Under the pieces are notes generated by a model that did not search any database, was not told where the DNA came from, and saw only the letters and a list, made by a program, of their open reading frames with translations. 36,259 nt of DNA from the NCBI GenBank assembly GCA_905208635.1, contig CAJLPX010000020.1, positions 1-36,259 on the forward strand, given 5' to 3'. Below, piece after piece: positions 6,029-14,240 of the stretch. Origin of the DNA: an uncultured Collinsella sp. Lineage in GTDB: Bacteria > Actinomycetota > Coriobacteriia > Coriobacteriales > Coriobacteriaceae. Made by a program: the position numbers and the translations under genes. The first letter of the stretch is position 1; every line of letters begins with the position of its first letter.

Positions 6029-8125
6029 ATGGCAGACGCTAAGGATTTCCTGTTTGAGATCGGTACGGAGGAAATGCCCTCCGCGCCGCTGAACAATGCC
6101 GTCAAGCAGCTTGGCACCATGATCGCCAAGGGTCTCGACGAGGCCGGTCTGGCCCACGGCGAGGTCCGCGTGATCTCGAGCCCGCGTCGCCTGGCTGCGC
6201 TCGTTGCCGACGTTGCCACCGCGACCGATGAGGTTCACGAGGTCAAGCGTGGCCCCGCGGCAAACATCGCCTTCGACGCTGACGGTAACGCCACCAAGGC
6301 CGCCCAGGGCTTCGCCCGCAAGTGCGGTGTGGCTGCCGAGGATCTGGTCCGTCGCGAGGACACCGACGGCCGTAAGTACGTCTTTGCCGAGAAGAACATT
6401 CCTTCCGCTCCGGCTACTCCGATCCTGACGGCCCTGTGCGAGAAGACCATCGCCGGCCTGCAGTGGCCCAACTACCGTAGTCAGCGCTGGGGCCACGAGC
6501 ACGCCACCTTCGTGCGCCCGGTCCGCTGGATCTGCTGCCTTCTGGGCGAGGATGTTGTGCCCGTGTCGTTTGCCGACGTGACGAGCGGCAACACTACGCG
6601 CGGCCATCGCGTGCTTGGCCCCGGTGACCACGTTGTCGCTAGCCCCGCCGCCTACGAGCAGGTGCTCGAGGACGCCGGCGTGCTTTCTGCCGAGCGCCGT
6701 CGCGAGGCGATTCTAGCCGGTATCGCCGAGGTCGAGGCTGCCCGTCCCGGCTGCCATGTCGATACGCCCAAGAAGGTCTTTGAGGAGGTTATCAACCTCT
6801 GCGAGTGGCCGACGGTGCTCGTCGGTACCTTCGATGAGGAGTTCCTCAAGGTCCCGCACGAGATCATCTGCGAGTCCATGCTCACCAACCAGCGCTACTT
6901 CCCGATCTATGACGGCGAGGGCAAGCTTACGCGTGAGTTCGTGGTCGTCTCCAACAGCAAGCCCGAGAATGCCGAGCGCGTGATCGACGGCAACGAGCGC
7001 GTCGTGCGCGCACGCCTGGATGACGCCAAGTTCTTCTACGAGGAGGATCTGAAGATCTCCCTCGACGAGTTTCGTGAGCGCCTGGCCAAGGTCGCTTTCC
7101 AGGAGAAGCTCGGCAGCGTGCTCGCCAAGTCCGAGCGTATTGAGCAGCTCGCGCTCGCTATTGCCCGTGAGGCGCACCTGGGTGCTCACCTGGCAGCCGA
7201 CGCCGGCCGTGCCGCGCACCTGTGCAAGGCCGACCTGGTGTCCAACGCCGTCGTCGAGTTCACGAGCCAGCAGGGCGTGATGGGCGGTTACTACGCGACC
7301 GCGATGGGGGAGAACGACGAGGTCGCCCACGCCATTCGCGATCATTATCGTCCCCGCTTTGCCGGCGACGAGCTGCCCGAGGGCACCGCTGGCTGCATCG
7401 TGGCCTGCGCCGACAAGCTCGATACCATCGCCGGTATCTTTGCCATCGGCGAGCCTCCGACCGGCTCCTCCGACCCCTACGCGCTGCGTCGTGCCGCTAT
7501 CGGCATCATCAACATCCTGCGCGACCGTCTGCCGATCGACCCCACGTCGCTGATTGACTTTGCTCTGCAGCTTTACAGCGAGCAGGGCATTGAGTTCGAC
7601 ACCGCCGAGGTCGCCCAGCAGGTTCGTGACTTCTTCCATGGCCGCCTGGTGAGCATGGCCCGCGACGAAAAGATTCCGGCCGATACCGTTGCCGCCGTCT
7701 CCGCGGTGCACATCATCGCCCCGTCCGTCTTCTTCGCCCGCTGCGCCGCCCTCGACGAGGCCCGCAAGAATGATGCCGAGACCTTTGACAACCTGGCTAC
7801 CGCCTATGCCCGTGCCGCGCACATCTCCAAGCCCGAGCTGGGTGCGGAGTATGACCGCAGCCTGATGGGCGAGGTCGAGCTCGCGCTCGCCGACGCCTCC
7901 GAGGCTGCTCAGACCGCTGTCGATGCCGCCCTTGCTGCCGAGGACTACCCGGCCGCATTTGCCGCCCTCGCCGCCCTGCGCGCGCCCATCGACCGTTTCT
8001 TCGATGAGGTCATGGTCATGGACAAGGACGAGCAGCTTCGCGATAATCGCCTTAAGCTGCTCAACCGCTTCGAGGCCGTTTTCTCCGGCATCGCCAACAT
8101 CGGTGAGCTTGCCCGCAAAAAGTAA
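6029..8125 (+). CDS. glyS: Glycyl-tRNA synthetase beta subunit
   Basis: The tRNA-binding subunit (698 aa) partnered with glyQ. The N-terminus F-L-F-E-I-G-T-E-E-M-P is the family hallmark. The internal HD-like region includes C-K-A-D-L-V-x-x-V-V-x-E-F-x-x-x-Q-G-x-M-G-x-Y-Y, followed by P-x-G-S-x-D-P-Y-A-L-R-R, and the anticodon-binding C-terminal domain ends with V-M-V-M-x-x-D-x-x-x-R-x-N-R-L-x-L-L. ATG 6029 follows glyQ after 3 bp with gaggtgg as SD. Confidence 0.97.
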   Translation: MADAKDFLFEIGTEEMPSAPLNNAVKQLGTMIAKGLDEAGLAHGEVRVISSPRRLAALVADVATATDEVHEVKRGPAANIAFDADGNATKAAQGFARKCGVAAEDLVRREDTDGRKYVFAEKNIPSAPATPILTALCEKTIAGLQWPNYRSQRWGHEHATFVRPVRWICCLLGEDVVPVSFADVTSGNTTRGHRVLGPGDHVVASPAAYEQVLEDAGVLSAERRREAILAGIAEVEAARPGCHVDTPKKVFEEVINLCEWPTVLVGTFDEEFLKVPHEIICESMLTNQRYFPIYDGEGKLTREFVVVSNSKPENAERVIDGNERVVRARLDDAKFFYEEDLKISLDEFRERLAKVAFQEKLGSVLAKSERIEQLALAIAREAHLGAHLAADAGRAAHLCKADLVSNAVVEFTSQQGVMGGYYATAMGENDEVAHAIRDHYRPRFAGDELPEGTAGCIVACADKLDTIAGIFAIGEPPTGSSDPYALRRAAIGIINILRDRLPIDPTSLIDFALQLYSEQGIEFDTAEVAQQVRDFFHGRLVSMARDEKIPADTVAAVSAVHIIAPSVFFARCAALDEARKNDAETFDNLATAYARAAHISKPELGAEYDRSLMGEVELALADASEAAQTAVDAALAAEDYPAAFAALAALRAPIDRFFDEVMVMDKDEQLRDNRLKLLNRFEAVFSGIANIGELARKK

Positions 8126-8159
8126 GCCAGCCTGCGCATAAGCGCAAAAGGAGCCCCGC

Positions 8160-9035
8160 ATGGATTGCCCGGTCACCGCTCGTCCCACCGTTATCGTTAT
8201 CTCCGACTCGCTCGGTGATACCGCTTGTGAGGTGGTGCTTGCGGCGTCCGGGCAATTTGATGAAGGGGCTTTTCGCGTTTTGCGTCTGCCTAAGGTGACC
8301 TCTGTGGAGCAGGTCAAGTCATTTGTGGGGCCGCGCGTCGATGCGGACCATCGCGATATTGCCGTGTTCCACACCATTGTCGATCCGGCGCTTCGCGCCC
8401 GCGTGCTCGATTACCTGGGTATGCTGCATATCCGTTCGGTCGACCTGATCGGCCCGACGCTTGCCGTGCTGTCGTCGCTCATCGGTGTGCCGCCCAAGGG
8501 CGTTGCGGGCGTGATTCACAAGACCGATGACCGCTATTTCCATCGTATCGAGGCCATGGAGTATTTCGTTGAGCACGATGACGGTCGTGGTTGCGACGAT
8601 CTGTCTGGTGCCGATATCGTGCTGCTGGGTGTGTCGCGTACATCCAAGACGCCGCTGTCGATGTATTTAGCCTATCAGGGCTACAAGGTCGCCAATGTCC
8701 CACTGGCGCATGGCATGGAGCCGCCCAAGTCGATTTATGAGGTCGACCCGATGCGCCTGTTCGGCCTGATTTCGACCGTCGATGTGATTTCCGAAATTCG
8801 CGATAGCCGCTTGGGCGATGACTACGCCCGTGCCGTTGCCGGCTCCTATGCGGAGCCCGAGAGCGTGCGTAGTGAGCTTGCGGAAGCCCGCGCGCTCATG
8901 AAACACCTGGGCTGCTTTGTAGTGCGTACCGACGGCAAGGCGATTGAGGAGAGCGCCTCCGAGATCATTGCCCACCTCGAAGAGATCCGAGAAGCCAGGG
9001 CCCGCCGTGCCGCCCGTCGCGCTCAACAGCAGTAG
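8160..9035 (+). CDS. PPDK regulatory protein: bifunctional Ser/Thr kinase and Pi-dependent phosphorylase
   Basis: A 291-residue member of the DUF299/PDRP family. These proteins use ADP to phosphorylate, and so inactivate, a threonine next to the catalytic histidine of pyruvate phosphate dikinase (PPDK) or PEP synthase, and use phosphate to reverse it. The P-loop-like motif G-V-S-R-T-S-K-T-P is at residues 157-165, and the N-terminus (V-I-V-I-S-D-S-L-G-D-T-A) is typical. The next gene is ppdK, whose target Thr is intact, so I assign it as the PPDK-type rather than the PEP-synthase-type regulator. ATG 8160 has AAGGAG upstream. A 78-bp double REP element begins 10 bp after the stop. Confidence 0.93.
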   Translation: MDCPVTARPTVIVISDSLGDTACEVVLAASGQFDEGAFRVLRLPKVTSVEQVKSFVGPRVDADHRDIAVFHTIVDPALRARVLDYLGMLHIRSVDLIGPTLAVLSSLIGVPPKGVAGVIHKTDDRYFHRIEAMEYFVEHDDGRGCDDLSGADIVLLGVSRTSKTPLSMYLAYQGYKVANVPLAHGMEPPKSIYEVDPMRLFGLISTVDVISEIRDSRLGDDYARAVAGSYAEPESVRSELAEARALMKHLGCFVVRTDGKAIEESASEIIAHLEEIREARARRAARRAQQQ

Positions 9036-9045
9036 TCCTTTCTGT

Positions 9046-9080
9046 GATGATTTTTCTGGGACGGGGATTAAAAAATCATT
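9046..9080 (+). repeat. REP-like unit, left half of a double element
   Basis: 35 bp with the same core CTGGGACGGGGAT and inverted T/A-rich arms (gatgattttt against aaaaatcatt, 10 bp with one G-T pair) as the RAYT-flanking units. It is identical over all 35 positions to the reverse complement of 9089-9123. Confidence 0.88.
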
Positions 9081-9088
9081 AGGTATTC

Positions 9089-9123
9089 AATGATTTTTTA
9101 ATCCCCGTCCCAGAAAAATCATC
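9089..9123 (-). repeat. REP-like unit, right half of a double element
   Basis: A perfect 35/35 inverted copy of 9046-9080, separated from it by 8 bp (aggtattc). Together they form a 78-bp BIME-like element able to fold into a very long hairpin. No transposase is adjacent, so it would be a non-autonomous product of a RAYT such as the one at 296-1036. Confidence 0.88.
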
Positions 9124-9221
9124 GGAGTGGCTAAATAGCCTGAATTGATAAAGCGATTTAGCAAAAACATCGCATCTGACCTGCATTCTTCTTGTAGTGG
9201 TATCTTCATAAGGTAACCAAC

Positions 9222-9259
9222 TTTACCTACCGTTTACCGCCTGTTTTAGCACGTTTACC
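9222..9259 (+). promoter_or_regulatory. Helically phased TTTACC direct repeats upstream of ppdK
   Basis: TTTACC occurs at 9222-9227, 9233-9238 and 9254-9259, spaced 11 and 21 bp, i.e. about one and two helical turns. They lie upstream of a TATAGT at 9301. The arrangement suits an activator or response-regulator site but no regulator is identified. Confidence 0.35.
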
Positions 9260-9381
9260 AAACCGCGCACCCTCTGCTCAAGCCTGCCCAAAACCCGCCG
9301 TATAGTTCCCTCACGGCCCGCATCCGGCGGGTCGATTCGTTACCACGGTCGTGCGCGAGAGCGCATGGAAGGGGAAGTATC

Positions 9382-12132
9382 GTGAGCGATTGCAAGAGGG
9401 TTTACCGTTTTGGAACCGACGCCCAGGGCACCTGTGTCACCGAGGGCGACAAGTCCATGAACTTCGTGCTTGGCGGCAAGGGCGCTAACCTTGCAGAGAT
9501 GAGCCGTATCGGCCTGCCGGTTCCCGGTGGCTTTACCATTACCTGCCAGACTTGCGTCGAGTACTCCGGTGCCGGCAATGTGTGGCCCGAGGGCGCACTC
9601 GATGAGATCGTTGCCGCCGAGGCGGACCTCGAGGCCCGCTGCGGCAAGAAGCTCGGCGACGCCTCCGATCCGCTGCTCGTGTCGGTTCGCTCGGGCGCTC
9701 CGTTCTCCATGCCCGGCATGATGGACACGGTTCTCAACCTGGGCCTCAACGACGACTCCGTTCAGGGCCTTATCGCCCAGACACAAAACCCGCGTTTTGC
9801 CTGGGATAGCTACCGTCGCTTTATCCAGATGTTCTCCAACGTCGTCATGGGTGTCGACGCCGACCTGTTCGAGAACGCGCTGACCCAGGCCCGCCTGGTC
9901 GCCGGCGTTCGCGTCGATTCCGAGCTTTCGGCCGAGGACCTGCAGGAACTCGTCGAGACCTTCAAGGGCATCTTCTCCGAGAACGTCGAGGCTGCCCTGT
10001 ATCCCGAGCTCGAGGTCGCTGACGGCAAGCCCGTCTTCCCGCACGACCCGGAGCTTCAGCTGCGCCTTGCCATCCAGGCCGTCTTTGGCAGCTGGATGAA
10101 CGAGCGCGCCTGCATCTACCGCAAGCAGCATGGCATTTCCGATGAGCTCGGCACCGCCGTCAACGTCCAGGCTATGGCCTTTGGCAATAAGGGCGAGACC
10201 TCGGCGACCGGCGTCGCCTTTACGCGCAACCCGGCCGACGGAACCAAGGAGTTCTACGGTGACTTTCTGGTCAACGCCCAGGGCGAGGACGTCGTCGCCG
10301 GCATCCGCAACACCGAGCCCATCGCCGACCTCAAGACCACCCCAGGCCTCGAGTCCGCAGGTGAGGAGCTTGAGCGTGTCTTCCTGACGCTTGAGGACCA
10401 CTATCGCGATATGTGCGATATCGAGTTTACCATCGAGCAGGGCAAGCTCTGGATGCTCCAGACCCGCGTGGGCAAGCGCACCGCCACTGCCGCCCTGCGC
10501 ATTGCTATCGAAATGGTCGAGGAGGGCCTCATCACCCGCGAGGAGGCTGTGAGCCGCATCGATCCCGCGCAGCTCGACCAGCTCCTGCACCCGCAGTTCG
10601 ACGCCTCCAAGAAGTACGAGGCCCTGGCCAGCGGCCTTAACGCCAGCCCTGGTGCCGCCGTGGGCGAGGTCGTGTTCTCGAGTGATGACGCCGTCGCGCG
10701 CGCCAACGAGGGCCACAAGGTCATTCTGGTCCGCTGGGAGACCAACCCCGACGACCTGAAGGGCATGGTCGCCGCCGAGGGCATCCTGACCAGCCACGGT
10801 GGCAAGACGAGCCATGCCGCCGTTATCGCCCGCGGCATGGGTACGCCCTGCGTTTGCGGCGTTGAGCGCTTCCACATTGACGCGGCAGAGAAGGTCGTGC
10901 GCATCGAGGGCAGCGACCGCGTGCTGCGCGAGGGCGATGTCATCTCCATCGACGGCACCCAGGGTATCGTCGTCGACGGCGCGGTTGACCTGGTCTCTGC
11001 AGAGCTCACCGGCGACCTGGACACCATCCTGTCTTGGGCCGATGAGATCCGTTTGGACGAGACCGACGGTCACGCCAACCACGTGCGCGTCAACGCCGAC
11101 AACCCCGAGGATGCCGAGCTCGCGCTCGAGTTTGGCGCCGAGGCCATCGGTCTATGCCGCACCGAGCACATGTTCCTGGGCGATCGCAAGAACATCATCC
11201 AGAGCTTTATCCTGTCTGACGATGAGGCCGTGAAGCAGCAGGCCCTGGCCGACTTGCTCAAGGTTCAGACCGAGGACTTCCTGGCGATGTTCAAGACCAT
11301 GTCCGGTCGCGATGTGGTCGTCCGCCTGCTCGATCCGCCGCTTCATGAGTTCCTTGATAATCCTCGCGAGCTCGAGGTCGCCATCACCAAGAAGGAGGCC
11401 GCCGGCGCTCCCGAGGAGGAGCTCACTGCCCTGCGCGCCCGCCTGCGTCGCATCGACGGCATGGTCGAGTCCAACCCCATGCTGGGCTTGCGCGGCGTGC
11501 GCCTGTCCGTCGTCTTTGGCGATCTGCCGCTCATGCAGGTTCGCGCCGTCGCCACGGCCGCTGCCCGCCTTATCAAGGAGGGTGTCGACCCGCGCCCCGA
11601 GATCATGGTTCCGCTCGTTTCCATCACGGCCGAGCATGTCCAGACCCGCGAGGTCATTGAGCGCGTAATCGCCGAGGTTTCCGCCGAAGAGGGCGTCGGG
11701 CTCAATATTCCCGTGGGCACGATGCTCGAGCTGCCGCGTGCCTGCATGGTCGCTGACGAGATCGCCCATCATGCCGACTTCTTCTGCTTTGGCACCAACG
11801 ACCTCACCCAGACGACCTTTGGCTTCTCGCGCGATGACGCCGAGGCCAAGTTCATCCCGCTGTACATGCATAAAAAGATCCTGAAAGACAACCCCTTCGA
11901 GACCATCGACGCGGCGGTGCTGGAGCTCGTGCGCCTGGCCGTCGAGAAGGGCCGCGCCACCAATCCCGACATGCACTTTGGCGTGTGCGGCGAGCACGGC
12001 GGCGACCCCAAGTCCATCAAGGGCCTGTTTAACGTGGCCGACGTGGACTACGTGTCCTGCTCGCCCTATCGCGTGCCCCTCGCGCGCCTGGCTGCCGCTC
12101 AGGCCAAGCTCGAGGCCAAGCGCAACGCCTAA
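9382..12132 (+). CDS. ppdK: Pyruvate, phosphate dikinase
   Basis: Interconverts pyruvate + ATP + Pi with PEP + AMP + PPi. The 916-residue protein has an N-terminal ATP-grasp domain (G-G-K-G-A-N-L-A-E-M; R-S-G-A-P-F-S-M-P-G-M-M-D-T), a phosphohistidine domain with G-G-K-T-S-H-A-A (catalytic H478, regulatory T476), and a C-terminal PEP/pyruvate TIM barrel with G-T-N-D-L-T-Q-T-T and the C-G-E-H-G-G-D-P acid/base cysteine. It is somewhat longer than the roughly 870-880 residues common in bacteria. GTG 9382 has ggaagggg upstream. The regulator at 8160 should act on T476. In fermenters this enzyme is used in glycolysis or to make PEP from pyruvate; the direction here cannot be told from sequence. 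Confidence 0.97.
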   Translation: MSDCKRVYRFGTDAQGTCVTEGDKSMNFVLGGKGANLAEMSRIGLPVPGGFTITCQTCVEYSGAGNVWPEGALDEIVAAEADLEARCGKKLGDASDPLLVSVRSGAPFSMPGMMDTVLNLGLNDDSVQGLIAQTQNPRFAWDSYRRFIQMFSNVVMGVDADLFENALTQARLVAGVRVDSELSAEDLQELVETFKGIFSENVEAALYPELEVADGKPVFPHDPELQLRLAIQAVFGSWMNERACIYRKQHGISDELGTAVNVQAMAFGNKGETSATGVAFTRNPADGTKEFYGDFLVNAQGEDVVAGIRNTEPIADLKTTPGLESAGEELERVFLTLEDHYRDMCDIEFTIEQGKLWMLQTRVGKRTATAALRIAIEMVEEGLITREEAVSRIDPAQLDQLLHPQFDASKKYEALASGLNASPGAAVGEVVFSSDDAVARANEGHKVILVRWETNPDDLKGMVAAEGILTSHGGKTSHAAVIARGMGTPCVCGVERFHIDAAEKVVRIEGSDRVLREGDVISIDGTQGIVVDGAVDLVSAELTGDLDTILSWADEIRLDETDGHANHVRVNADNPEDAELALEFGAEAIGLCRTEHMFLGDRKNIIQSFILSDDEAVKQQALADLLKVQTEDFLAMFKTMSGRDVVVRLLDPPLHEFLDNPRELEVAITKKEAAGAPEEELTALRARLRRIDGMVESNPMLGLRGVRLSVVFGDLPLMQVRAVATAAARLIKEGVDPRPEIMVPLVSITAEHVQTREVIERVIAEVSAEEGVGLNIPVGTMLELPRACMVADEIAHHADFFCFGTNDLTQTTFGFSRDDAEAKFIPLYMHKKILKDNPFETIDAAVLELVRLAVEKGRATNPDMHFGVCGEHGGDPKSIKGLFNVADVDYVSCSPYRVPLARLAAAQAKLEAKRNA

Positions 12133-12170
12133 CGTTTTGGGTGTAGACGCCTAGTGTAGCCCCCCTCATG

Positions 12171-12200
12171 CCGCCCGTCTCATTCGCGAGGCGGGCGGTT
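12171..12200 (+). terminator. Probable terminator after ppdK
   Basis: A 10-bp GC-rich stem with one G-T pair (12171-12180 with 12189-12198) and 8-nt loop. The T-tract is poor immediately after the stem (ttatc), with T-rich runs only at 12212-12225, so efficiency is uncertain. Confidence 0.5.
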
Positions 12201-12244
12201 ATCATGTGCGGGTTTTGTCTTTTTGTCTGCGTAAAAAATTGTTC

Positions 12245-12272
12245 TTGCAGCAGAAACCCGCGCGTGTATACT
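12245..12272 (+). promoter_or_regulatory. Promoter of rplS
   Basis: TTGCAG (12245-12250), 16-bp spacer, TATACT (12267-12272). Predicted start is near 12279, giving a leader of about 63 nt with a GTGCCG/CGGCAC hairpin. Confidence 0.65.
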
Positions 12273-12293
12273 CGAATACGTTTGTTCAACTAC

Positions 12294-12317
12294 GTGCCGG
12301 CCAAGATGGTACGGCAC
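12294..12317 (+). promoter_or_regulatory. Hairpin in the rplS leader
   Basis: gtgccg (12294-12299) pairs with cggcac (12312-12317) around a 12-nt purine-rich loop, between the promoter and the SD (aagga). Ribosomal-protein leaders, including L19 leaders in Firmicutes, often bind their own protein; whether this one does is unknown. Confidence 0.35.
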
Positions 12318-12341
12318 CTCTAGAAGAGTAAGGAATTGCAC

Positions 12342-12683
12342 ATGGATTACATCCGCGCAATCGAGCGTCAGCAGATCCGCGAGGACATTCCTCAGGTTCG
12401 CGTCGCCGACAACGTCAAGGTTCACTACCGCATTAAGGAAGGCGACCGCGAGCGCATTCAGGTCTTCCAGGGCGACGTCATCCGCATGGCCGGCGCCGGT
12501 GCCCGCGAGACCTTCACCGTCCGCAAGATGTCCTTCGGTGTCGGTGTTGAGCGTACCTTCCCGCTTCACAGCCCCAAGATCGCCAAGCTCGAGGTCGTTC
12601 GTCATGGTCGCGTCCGTCGCGCCAAGCTGTACTACCTCCGCGACAAGGTGGGCAAGGCTGCTCGCATCCCCGAGAAGCGCTAA
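12342..12683 (+). CDS. rplS: 50S ribosomal protein bL19
   Basis: A 113-residue protein at the 30S/50S interface. It contains the bL19 features P-x-x-R-V-x-D-x-V-x-V-H-Y-x-I-x-E-G-x-R-E-R-I-Q-x-F-x-G and F-T-V-R-K-x-S-x-G-V-G-V-E-R-x-F-P. ATG 12342 has AAGGA 7 bases upstream; a TTG two codons earlier lies too near the SD. Here it stands alone with its own promoter and strong terminator, unlike its common position after trmD. Confidence 0.97.
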   Translation: MDYIRAIERQQIREDIPQVRVADNVKVHYRIKEGDRERIQVFQGDVIRMAGAGARETFTVRKMSFGVGVERTFPLHSPKIAKLEVVRHGRVRRAKLYYLRDKVGKAARIPEKR

Positions 12684-12717
12684 GAAGATCGCAGCGTCTG
12701 TCCACTCGTTTGGACAC

Positions 12718-12748
12718 AAGGGTCACCTTCGGGTGGCCCTTCTTTTTA
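12718..12748 (+). terminator. Strong terminator after rplS
   Basis: A 10-bp stem with one G-T pair (aagggtcacc 12718-12727 with ggtggccctt 12732-12741), a TTCG tetraloop and a T-rich tail. A smaller 6-bp hairpin (tgtcca 12699-12704 with tggaca 12711-12716) precedes it. Confidence 0.93.
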
Positions 12749-12776
12749 TCTGATTTGCATGCAAGGAGGGCCTGGT

Positions 12777-13565
12777 ATGGCCAATATGACGAGCTCGGTT
12801 TCGGCATCGCAGGTTGCCGGTGAGTTGGCGAGCGCTACGTTTGAGGAGATCCCCGCCCTCGTGGAGCATTATCGCGAGGACCCGCGCCAGCAGGTGATCA
12901 AGGCTTGCGAGCGTGCTCTTAAGCGCCATGCCAAGGAACTTGCCGAGCGCGAGCGCGTCAATGACATGTACGAGCTTATGCATGAGCTTGGCGGCGATGG
13001 GGTAGTCGTTGGTGTCGACGAGGTAGGTCGCGGATCGGTGGCCGGTCCTTTGACGGTATGCGCCGTCTGCCTTCCTATGGAGCCGCGCGTCTGGGGCATC
13101 AACGATTCCAAAAAGCTCACGCCGGCGCGCCGCGAGTTGCTCTCAGTGAAGATTGCCGAGGTGGCGACGGCAATTGGTTTTTGCCATATCGCGCCTAAGG
13201 ATATCGATGAGATGGGCATGGCCCGCGCCATTCGAGCCGCTGTCGCGGGCGCCGTGGCCGATACGGGGCTCGAGCCCGATTGCGTGCTTATGGACGGTAA
13301 CCCCTTGGGCGCCGTTCCCAACGAGCGCGACGTGGTGAAGGGCGATGCCAAGATCGCCTGTATCGCCGCGGCGTCCATCATGGCCAAGGTCACGCGTGAC
13401 GAGATGATGGTCGAGTACGATGCCGAGTATCCCGAGTACCATTTGGCCGAATCGAAGGGCTACGCAAGCCCCGAGCACATCGAGGCCATTCGCAAACATG
13501 GACTTTGTCCACTGCACCGCGTGAGCTTTTGCGGAAACTTTCTGCAGACTGAGCGCCTTTTCTAG
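12777..13565 (+). CDS. rnhB: Ribonuclease HII
   Basis: Cleaves RNA in RNA/DNA hybrids and at single ribonucleotides in DNA. The catalytic core begins V-V-G-V-D-E-V-G-R-G-S-V-A-G-P (D81, E82), followed by D-S-K-K-L-T, the third acidic site in L-M-D-G-N, and K-G-D-A-K-I-x-x-I-A-A-A-S-I-M-A-K-V-T-R-D. The N-terminal extension of about 75 residues, helical and charged, is like that of Gram-positive RnhB proteins. ATG 12777 has AAGGAGGG 6 bases upstream; an in-frame ATG at 12759 precedes that SD and is unlikely. A terminator follows at 13613, so it seems monocistronic. Confidence 0.96.
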   Translation: MANMTSSVSASQVAGELASATFEEIPALVEHYREDPRQQVIKACERALKRHAKELAERERVNDMYELMHELGGDGVVVGVDEVGRGSVAGPLTVCAVCLPMEPRVWGINDSKKLTPARRELLSVKIAEVATAIGFCHIAPKDIDEMGMARAIRAAVAGAVADTGLEPDCVLMDGNPLGAVPNERDVVKGDAKIACIAAASIMAKVTRDEMMVEYDAEYPEYHLAESKGYASPEHIEAIRKHGLCPLHRVSFCGNFLQTERLF

Positions 13566-13612
13566 GTCAATTGTGGAGACAGGGACCTCTGGGGTTTTAT
13601 AAACTTGCTGGT

Positions 13613-13656
13613 AACGGGCCGTATGCAACACCATTGCTGCGTACGGCCCGTTTTTT
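13613..13656 (+). terminator. Terminator after rnhB
   Basis: An 11-bp perfect stem (aacgggccgta 13613-13623 with tacggcccgtt 13642-13652), extended by four further inner pairs including one G-T, ending in six T. Confidence 0.95.
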
Positions 13657-13754
13657 GACGGCATTTGGTCAGCTTTTGGTTTGCTTCCGGTACTTACCCG
13701 CACGAAAGGTGCCCTCATCATCGGGGCAATGCAGCGTGCGGGAAAGGAGACCCC

Positions 13755-14240
13755 ATGAGTGCCGCAAGCAAAAAGAGCAAGACGCAGCAGCTCAAGGAGC
13801 GTTGGGAAAACGGTGAGCTCGACTGCGGGGCGATGACGCCTGAGTTTATCAAGGGGCTCAGTCCCCGCGAGCTGGGCATGCTGGGCGAGCTGATCACCAT
13901 CGACTACTTTAACGAGCGCGGCTACACCTTGCTGGAGCAGGGTTATCGTTGCTCCGAGGGCGAGGCCGATCTGGTGCTGCTCGATGAGCTCGACGATGTC
14001 GTGGTGATGGCCGAAGTCAAGACCAGACGCGTTGCACTGGATTGCAGCACGCGGGTCTTTCCCGAGGAGGCTGTGGACGCTCAAAAGCAACGCCGCTACC
14101 GCCGCATCGCAAGTTGCTATCTCATGGAACATTATCCGCTCAAGGCGATTCGCTTCGATGCCGTGGGTGTCACCATTCGTGGCGGGCATATCGCCGAGAT
14201 CGAGCATCAGTACAACGCGTTCGATTGGCAGGTGTCGTGA
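13755..14240 (+). CDS. UPF0102/YraN-family endonuclease-like protein
   Basis: A 161-residue protein of the YraN (UPF0102) family, which has a PD-(D/E)xK nuclease fold and unknown biological role. The candidate active site is E45, D72 in G-E-A-D-L-V, and E87-V-K89 in A-E-V-K-T-R, so the fold's catalytic residues are kept. About 35 charged N-terminal residues precede the domain. ATG 13755 has AAAGGAGA upstream. Its stop overlaps the comM start (TGATG), implying translational coupling, and the gene commonly sits beside rnhB and comM/dprA, pointing to DNA processing. I see no clear promoter in 13657-13742. Confidence 0.88.
   Translation: MSAASKKSKTQQLKERWENGELDCGAMTPEFIKGLSPRELGMLGELITIDYFNERGYTLLEQGYRCSEGEADLVLLDELDDVVVMAEVKTRRVALDCSTRVFPEEAVDAQKQRRYRRIASCYLMEHYPLKAIRFDAVGVTIRGGHIAEIEHQYNAFDWQVS

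Larger units (their letters stand above)
9036..9381 (+). other. Non-coding gap between the PPDK regulator and ppdK
   Basis: 346 bp without a gene. It contains the double REP hairpin (9046-9123), three TTTACC direct repeats (9222, 9233, 9254) with an inverted ggtaac at 9212, and TATAGT at 9301-9306, a possible -10 box lacking a clear -35. The rest is unassigned. The SD of ppdK (ggaagggg) is at 9368-9374. Confidence 0.7.

Noticed and set aside
9340..11082. A 580-codon open frame antisense to ppdK
   Set aside because: Same codon-bias shadow effect; low-complexity product, and ppdK is certain.
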